A stretch of DNA of 47,373 bases, taken from an uncultured bacterium. Lineage in GTDB: Bacteria > Bacillota > Clostridia > Lachnospirales > Lachnospiraceae. The notes under the pieces were generated by a model. The model did no database searches. It had not been told where the DNA came from and saw nothing but the letters and a program-made list of their open reading frames with translations. The translations under genes were made by a program, and so were the position numbers. The stretch spans positions 1 to 47,373 of the forward strand of contig CAJMSZ010000016.1 of the NCBI GenBank assembly GCA_905216215.1, written 5' to 3'. How positions within the stretch are numbered: the stretch's first letter is position 1; every line of letters starts with the position of its first letter. Positions 42,731 to 47,373 of this stretch are shown piece by piece.

Positions 42731-43948
42731 ATGAGAGCATATGAAAGATTTTTAAATTACGCAGTGATTCGCACTCCAAGTGACGCGCACAGTGACACCT
42801 GTCCTTCCAGTCAGTGTCAGTTCCATCTGGCGAATCTCCTTGCCAAAGAAATGAAAGAGCTCGGGCTTCAGGACGTGGAGGTGGCGGAACATTGTTATGT
42901 TTACGGCAAGCTTCCGGCTACACCCGGGTACGAAGATAAAATAAAATTGGGATTTATTGCACACATGGACACAGTTTCCGATTTTTGTGACCATGATATC
43001 AGGCCGATCGTTCACGAAAATTATGATGGAAAGGATTTGCCACTTGGCACAAGCGGACGTGTTCTTTCTGTAAAGGACTTTCCTCATCTGCCCGATTTAG
43101 CAGGACGCACTTTAATCACTACCGATGGAACCACCGTTCTCGGTGCAGATGACAAAGCCGGTATTGCCGAAATTCTCACTATGGTAGAACGTCTTCAGGA
43201 AGAAAAGATTCCTCACGGTCAGATTAGTGTAGCATTTACCCCGGATGAAGAAATCGGAACCGGAACCGCACACTTTGACATTGCAAAGCTTGACGCTGAC
43301 TATGGTTATACTTTAGACGGTGGTCAGGAAGGAGAAATCCAGTATGAGAACTTTAATGCCTGCAGTGCTGTTTTCGAAATTCAGGGCTTCAGTGTCCACC
43401 CGGGTTCTTCCAAGGATACCATGATTAATGCTGCTTTGGTTGCCTGTGAAATCAACAGTCTCCTTCCGGGATGCGAGACGCCTCGTGGAACAGAGGGCTA
43501 CGAAGGATTCTATCATCTGGAGCACATAAGCGGAGATGTGGGAAAAGCAGAGGTTCACTATATTGTTCGTGACCATGACAAGTTCATCTTCGAAGCACGT
43601 AAGAACACCTTGCGTTTAATCGAAAAGAACCTGAACGAAAAATGGGGCGAGGGAACCGTAAAGCTGACTATCAAAGACCAGTATAAAAATATGTCAGAAA
43701 TCATTGCAGACTGTATGCACTTAATTGATAATGCACGGATTGCCTGTCAGGATGCCGACATTGTTCCAATCGTTGAGCCAATCCGTGGTGGTACCGATGG
43801 ATGTCAGTTAAGCTATCAGGGTCTTCCTTGTCCGAACCTCGGAACCGGCGGATATGCATACCATGGACCATTCGAGCATATCACAGCAGAAGGCATGGAC
43901 CTCGCAACCAATATGATTGTAGAACTGATTAAGTTGTACGCGAATTAA
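42731..43948 (+). CDS. pepT: Peptidase T (tripeptide aminopeptidase)
   Basis: Cytosolic di-zinc M20B aminopeptidase of 405 residues, releasing N-terminal residues from tripeptides. Visible motifs are GFIAHMDTVSDF (metal His and Asp), TTVLGADDKAG (bridging Asp), FTPDEEIGTGTAHF (catalytic Glu), YTLDGGQEGEI and the late His in GYAYHGPFEHI. The dimerisation His in SVHPGSSKD is present. The start is ambiguous: AGAAAGG lies 10 bases before ATG 42731 and 4 bases before an in-frame ATG at 42725. It leads a three-gene operon and is not linked to the peptide importers. Confidence 0.95.
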   Translation: MRAYERFLNYAVIRTPSDAHSDTCPSSQCQFHLANLLAKEMKELGLQDVEVAEHCYVYGKLPATPGYEDKIKLGFIAHMDTVSDFCDHDIRPIVHENYDGKDLPLGTSGRVLSVKDFPHLPDLAGRTLITTDGTTVLGADDKAGIAEILTMVERLQEEKIPHGQISVAFTPDEEIGTGTAHFDIAKLDADYGYTLDGGQEGEIQYENFNACSAVFEIQGFSVHPGSSKDTMINAALVACEINSLLPGCETPRGTEGYEGFYHLEHISGDVGKAEVHYIVRDHDKFIFEARKNTLRLIEKNLNEKWGEGTVKLTIKDQYKNMSEIIADCMHLIDNARIACQDADIVPIVEPIRGGTDGCQLSYQGLPCPNLGTGGYAYHGPFEHITAEGMDLATNMIVELIKLYAN

Positions 43949-43951
43949 GAT

Positions 43952-44638
43952 ATGAAAATAACCTACATTAACCACAGTGGATTTTTGGTCGAAACTGGTG
44001 ATTGTTATTACATTTTTGATTACTACAAAGGTGATTTGCCAACTCTTGATAAAAGCAAACCTGTTGTTGTACTTTGCAGCCATTTTCATCCTGACCACTT
44101 TACCCCCAAAATATTTGAGATACTAAACGGTATGAATATGCAGTACCAGACAGTTTTGGCAAAGGATATCAGCAAAAAGAACTATCCTGCCGGGACAAAA
44201 ATTACAAGAGCCTGTCACGACAAGTCCTATGTGCTCGATAATGGAACCGTGATTCACACACTGCTGTCCACAGACAGAGGCGTTGCATTTATTGTAAAAA
44301 CAAACGAGGGCACCATTTATCATGCAGGCGATTTGAACGATTGGTATTGGGAGGGCGAACCGGATATTGATAATTTACAAATGACAGCAAGATACAGGGC
44401 AGAAATTAACAAAATCAAGGTTCTACCTATTGATGTCGCCTTTGTTCCCCTTGACCCAAGACAGGAAACTCATTATGCTGACGGTATGGTGTATTTTCTT
44501 AAAACGATTGACTGCGACGCGGTATATCCAATGCATTACTGGGATGAACCTGATATCATAAACAAATTCATCTGTGAATATCCCGAATATAAATCAAGAA
44601 TCCGGAATACAGAATCAGCAAAAGGAGAAGAACTATGA
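43952..44638 (+). CDS. Metallo-beta-lactamase-fold metal-dependent hydrolase
   Basis: Protein of 228 residues with the metal-binding signature SHFHPDHF (HxHxDH), a later HAGDLND region and a C-terminal MHYWDEPD histidine. It belongs to the UlaG-like/Lactamase_B_2 group; the substrate is unknown. It starts 3 bases after the pepT stop, without a strong ribosome site of its own, so its translation probably depends on pepT. Its stop overlaps the next start (ATGA). Confidence 0.9.
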   Translation: MKITYINHSGFLVETGDCYYIFDYYKGDLPTLDKSKPVVVLCSHFHPDHFTPKIFEILNGMNMQYQTVLAKDISKKNYPAGTKITRACHDKSYVLDNGTVIHTLLSTDRGVAFIVKTNEGTIYHAGDLNDWYWEGEPDIDNLQMTARYRAEINKIKVLPIDVAFVPLDPRQETHYADGMVYFLKTIDCDAVYPMHYWDEPDIINKFICEYPEYKSRIRNTESAKGEEL

Positions 44639-44991
44639 GTTTTAAAATGATTCACGAAAACTACAATGTTTCCGACCTTGACAGGTCCATCAAATTTTAC
44701 AGGGAAGCACTTGATTTGTATGAAGTCAGAAGAATCACAAATGAAAATTTTATCATTGTTTATTTAACCAGTGATACCAGTGATTTTGAGCTTGAGCTGA
44801 CCTGGTTAAAAGATCACCCACAGCCATACAACCTAGGCGAATGTGAATTTCACCTGGCCTTCAAAGCCGATGACTTTGAGAAAGCTCACAAAAAGCATGA
44901 GGAAATGGGATGCATCTGCTTTGAAAATCCTGAAATGGGAATTTATTTCATCGAAGATCCTGACGGATATTGGCTTGAAATTTTACCATAG
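44635..44991 (+). CDS. VOC family (glyoxalase-like) protein
   Basis: Small cytosolic protein of 118 residues, a lactoylglutathione-lyase-like fold. NYNVSDLDRSIKFYREALDL and the C-terminal YFIEDPDGYWLEILP are typical; His7, Glu56-type and the last Glu positions could bind metal. It overlaps the upstream gene by ATGA and has AAAGGAG before its start. It is followed by a strong terminator. Methylglyoxal detoxification or another isomerase/dioxygenase role is possible; the family is diverse. Confidence 0.92.
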   Translation: MSFKMIHENYNVSDLDRSIKFYREALDLYEVRRITNENFIIVYLTSDTSDFELELTWLKDHPQPYNLGECEFHLAFKADDFEKAHKKHEEMGCICFENPEMGIYFIEDPDGYWLEILP

Positions 44992-45006
44992 TAGTGATAT
45001 AGCGCC

Positions 45007-45041
45007 AAAACGGTACAGAGCAACAAACTCTGTACCGTTTT
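45007..45041. terminator. Bidirectional terminator
   Basis: AAAACGGTACAGAG (45007-45020) pairs with CTCTGTACCGTTTT (45028-45041), a perfect 14-bp stem with a 7-base loop. It separates the plus-strand VOC gene from the minus-strand nitroreductase gene and has T-runs in both directions. Confidence 0.93.
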
Positions 45042-45048
45042 TTGTGTC

Positions 45049-45576
45049 TTATTTTATATAATATACATAATTTTCTTTCCTTGCTGCTGCGTCTTTTGGC
45101 TCCTCTGCCGCATACCCCAACGCACAGTGGCCGATTCCCTCGTAATCTCCTTCAATTCCCAAATCCGTAAGAATCTTCTTGCCAAACTCTGAATCAAACT
45201 CCTCTTTGGCTCTGTGAATCCAAATGCTTGCCACACCAAGGCTCTCTGCTGCATTCATCAAGTTTCCCATGACAAGAGAACCATCATACACATGTGTCCT
45301 GCAGGTCCTGTCCGCAAGTACAATCAAAATTACCGGTGCTCCATAGAATGGGTCAAATCCTTCTTTCCATCCACCAATCTTTCTGTTTTCTTCCGCAATC
45401 TGGTCACGCAGTTCTTTATTCGTCACAGCAATAATAAGGGGAGACTGCTTTCCCATCCCTGTCGGGGCATAGGTTCCTGCCTTAACAATTCCCTGAAGTT
45501 CTTCTTCAGATATCATGTCCGGTTTAAAATTTCTACAGCTTCTTCTCGTTTCTAATACCTTCAATGTTTCATTCAT
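45049..45576 (-). CDS. Nitroreductase family protein
   Basis: FMN-dependent NAD(P)H oxidoreductase of 175 residues. The start MNETLKVLETRRSCRNFKPD has the family RRSxRxF phosphate-binding motif. The TYAPTGMGKQSPLIIAV, SLVMGNLMNAAESLG and GHCALGYA segments are typical of the flavin site. The physiological electron acceptor is unknown. Its start overlaps the end of the nucleobase permease gene by 8 bases, so they form an operon. Confidence 0.94.
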   Translation of the reverse strand: MNETLKVLETRRSCRNFKPDMISEEELQGIVKAGTYAPTGMGKQSPLIIAVTNKELRDQIAEENRKIGGWKEGFDPFYGAPVILIVLADRTCRTHVYDGSLVMGNLMNAAESLGVASIWIHRAKEEFDSEFGKKILTDLGIEGDYEGIGHCALGYAAEEPKDAAARKENYVYYIK

Positions 45577-46930
45577 AATGTTTTAACTCCTTTCTTTCTA
45601 CTACACGCTGGATATCCATATTTGCAGGAAGTATCAGATTCAGCACCACTGCCATTACAAATACCACAGCTACCACATTGGATGCAAACACATCCTGCAC
45701 CATACTTGGGAAGATATTCCAAAGACCTTCTTCGGATGCCGTTGTAAATCCAATTCCCACGGAAAGGGATAAGGCTACGATGGTAATATTTCTCTGTGTG
45801 AATCCACACTTTGCAATCATCTCTACTCCGGATGTCAGAATCGTTCCAAACATCATAATGGTGCATCCGCCTAACACGGATTCCGGAAGAGAAGCAAAGA
45901 AATTTCCAACCGGTGGCATAAGTCCTGCCAGAATCATGCAGACAGCGCCTGTCATAATCGTAAAACGATTGACTACTTTTGTCATATTTACCAGTCCTAC
46001 ATTCTGGGAAAAGGAAGTAACCGGAGGACAGCCAAACAGACCTGATAATACCGATGCATATCCATCACATGCCAGAGAACCTGAGATTTCCTCCCCCTTT
46101 ATATCTCTTCCAAGTCCGCCTGCAACCATAGCTGAGGTGTCTCCAATGGTTTCTGCCGCTGATACCAGGAAAATAATGCAGACCGCAAAGATTGCTCCCG
46201 GATGAAATTCAGGTTTAAACGGCAATAAATGCGGAAGTGCAATCAATCCATCTTCCATAATCACGGATAAATCTACTTTGCCCATAAAAATGGCTACGAT
46301 ATAACCAACAATCAGACCTGCAAGGACGGAAAGCTGCTTCATAAATCCTTTGGATAAAATATTCCACAACAGACATACCGCCAAGGTAATAGTTCCTAAC
46401 AGCAGATTAGAAGCAGAGCCAAAATCGTCTGCGTACCCACCGCCAAAGGAACGGGCTCCTACACTAAAAAGAGAATATCCAATAGCTGTCACAACCGAAG
46501 CAGCCACAACCGGTGCAATAATCTTCCTCCAGTATTTTGCAAACAGTCCCAATGTTCCCTCGAAAATACCGCCAACCAGAACAGCACCTACCACAGCCGG
46601 ATAACCATAGTTGGCAGCTACCGTACTAAGCACAGTTACAAAAGTAAAACTGACTCCCATAACAACCGGGAGACCGGAACCGATTTGCCAAAGCGGATAT
46701 AACTGAATCAAAGTTGCCAGTCCTGCCACCAGCATGGCATTTTGCAGAAGCATAGCAAGTTCACTTCCCGAAACCGATGGCTGTGCAGCACCTACAATAA
46801 TGGTAATTGGCGTCAGATTCGCCACAAACATCGCCAGTATATGCTGAAGGCCGAACGGAATTGCCCTGCCAAGGGGCACTGTGCCATCCAACCGGTAAAT
46901 GTTGTTCATGTCGCAATTATTTTGTTTCAT
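45569..46930 (-). CDS. NCS2 family nucleobase permease (xanthine/uracil type)
   Basis: Integral membrane nucleobase:cation symporter of 453 residues with about 12-14 membrane segments. The N-terminal FGLQHILAMFVANLTPI, the central FLVSAAETIGDTSAM (acidic substrate residue) and the signature FSQNVGLVNMTKV define the family. Xanthine or urate-type purine transport is more likely than uracil by motif, but this is tentative. AGAAGGATGAGAG before the ATG is a ribosome site, and that whole leader is duplicated in tandem. No purine riboswitch was seen upstream, because a YitT-like gene ends only 60 bases before the start. Confidence 0.92.
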   Translation of the reverse strand: MKQNNCDMNNIYRLDGTVPLGRAIPFGLQHILAMFVANLTPITIIVGAAQPSVSGSELAMLLQNAMLVAGLATLIQLYPLWQIGSGLPVVMGVSFTFVTVLSTVAANYGYPAVVGAVLVGGIFEGTLGLFAKYWRKIIAPVVAASVVTAIGYSLFSVGARSFGGGYADDFGSASNLLLGTITLAVCLLWNILSKGFMKQLSVLAGLIVGYIVAIFMGKVDLSVIMEDGLIALPHLLPFKPEFHPGAIFAVCIIFLVSAAETIGDTSAMVAGGLGRDIKGEEISGSLACDGYASVLSGLFGCPPVTSFSQNVGLVNMTKVVNRFTIMTGAVCMILAGLMPPVGNFFASLPESVLGGCTIMMFGTILTSGVEMIAKCGFTQRNITIVALSLSVGIGFTTASEEGLWNIFPSMVQDVFASNVVAVVFVMAVVLNLILPANMDIQRVVERKELKHYE

Positions 46931-46982
46931 CTCTCATCCTTCTCTTTCGTATTTATCTCTCATCCTTCTCTTTCGTATTTAT
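46931..46982. repeat. Perfect 26-base tandem duplication carrying a ribosome site
   Basis: The bases 46931-46956 are repeated exactly at 46957-46982. The unit includes the ribosome-binding sequence of the permease gene, and the copy next to the ATG is the functional one. The duplication fills nearly the whole gap to the upstream gene. Confidence 0.95.
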
Positions 46983-46989
46983 TCAGGCA

Positions 46990-47373
46990 TTACTCCTCTT
47001 TGAAGCCTTCCCCAACGACCTCATTAGATTCCATGATAACTAAAAATGCTTTTTTGTCAACCTGTTTAATCAACCTGCGGATAATCACCATCTCTTTGTT
47101 ATTGCAGGCACACATAACAACATCCTTTTCTTCCATAGAATAGCTTCCGATTCCCTTTAAAATCGTAGAACCTCTCTCCAGTACTTCATCAATCTTGGCA
47201 CAAATTTCCGTACCATGTTCTGTCACAATCAACGCCACTTTCCCTTCGTCAATTCCGTACATCACTTTATCCACTACGGTAGACAAAAGATAGGAAACAA
47301 TCACTCCATAAATCAGGTTATCGATATCCTTTGACACCAGAATAGTTCCAAGTAAAACTACAAACGCATCCAT
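46990..47373 (-). CDS. YitT family protein, C-terminal part (cut by window edge)
   Basis: Visible part of 127 residues, running off the right edge of the window. Members are about 285 residues, with N-terminal membrane segments and a C-terminal DUF2179 domain. Here there is the last hydrophobic stretch (FVVLLGTILV and the LIYGVIVSYLLSTVV segment), followed by the soluble DUF2179 domain (KVALIVTEHGTEI, IGSYSMEEKDVVMCACNN). The Met at the edge is unlikely to be the real start. Function is unknown. It is co-oriented with the nucleobase permease gene, 59 bases away. Confidence 0.85.
   Translation of the reverse strand: MDAFVVLLGTILVSKDIDNLIYGVIVSYLLSTVVDKVMYGIDEGKVALIVTEHGTEICAKIDEVLERGSTILKGIGSYSMEEKDVVMCACNNKEMVIIRRLIKQVDKKAFLVIMESNEVVGEGFKEE

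Noticed and set aside
42808..42920. Idea that pepT belongs to the peptide importer regulon
   Set aside because: The shared 20-base motif is absent from its promoter region, and it sits in a separate operon more than 10 kb away.
46931..46989. Purine riboswitch upstream of the nucleobase permease gene
   Set aside because: The gap is only about 60 bases, filled by a tandem duplication, with none of the conserved purine-riboswitch elements.

Overview
The window looks like chromosomal DNA of a low-GC Gram-positive anaerobe of the Lachnospiraceae/Clostridia type. The reasons are AT-rich intergenic DNA, strong AGGAGG ribosome sites, TTGACA/TATAAT promoters, a CIRCE heat-shock operator, a clostridial-type PssA and a YtrA-type GntR regulator. 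The genus is an inference. No rRNA, tRNA, CRISPR array, phage gene or transposase was seen. Most genes lie on the minus strand.

Layout by position (minus strand unless stated). 0-4 kb: gap and clpB, the latter with a perfect CIRCE operator. 4-8.3 kb: a sodium-coupled amino-acid-type symporter downstream of a membrane hybrid histidine kinase with two extracellular solute-binding domains. 8.4-11.5 kb: a membrane-lipid operon of a flippase-like membrane protein, PssA and a phospholipase-D-type enzyme. 11.5-12.5 kb: an EamA transporter. 12.5-20.1 kb: a first dipeptide/oligopeptide ABC importer, followed by a D-aminopeptidase (DppA, M55) and an M42 aminopeptidase. 20.3-23.2 kb: two M20 peptidases flanking a small gene that encodes only an M20 dimerisation (lid) domain. 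23.3-30.7 kb: a second peptide ABC importer preceded by a DUF1177 protein and a nitrilase-family amidase. 31-31.8 kb: a divergent (+) class-I glutamine-amidotransferase-like peptidase (C26). 31.8-35.5 kb: a GntR/ABC-2 exporter operon with an alpha/beta hydrolase and a PfkB sugar kinase. 35.8-37.4 kb: flavodoxin and a ferredoxin-fused aldo/keto reductase. 37.5-42.5 kb: two K+ uptake systems facing each other, TrkA-TrkH (+) and a KtrA-KtrB-like pair (-). 42.7-45 kb (+): PepT, a metallo-beta-lactamase-fold hydrolase and a VOC protein. 45-47.4 kb: a nitroreductase, an NCS2 nucleobase permease, and a YitT-like protein cut by the window edge.

The most unusual part is 12.5-31.8 kb, about 19 kb devoted to peptide import and hydrolysis. 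Two complete ABC importers are combined with six peptidase/amidase-type enzymes of different families (M42, M55, two M20, nitrilase, C26), a DUF1177 protein and the isolated M20 lid protein. A 20-base motif (17 of 20 bases identical) sits just upstream of the -35 box of the first importer and again between the nitrilase and C26 genes. This suggests one regulator controls the cluster. A strong hairpin separates the second importer from the M20 genes, with no promoter visible after it, so the M20 genes may depend on read-through. The substrate is unknown; D-amino-acid or gamma-glutamyl/N-acyl peptides are possible guesses from the enzyme families.
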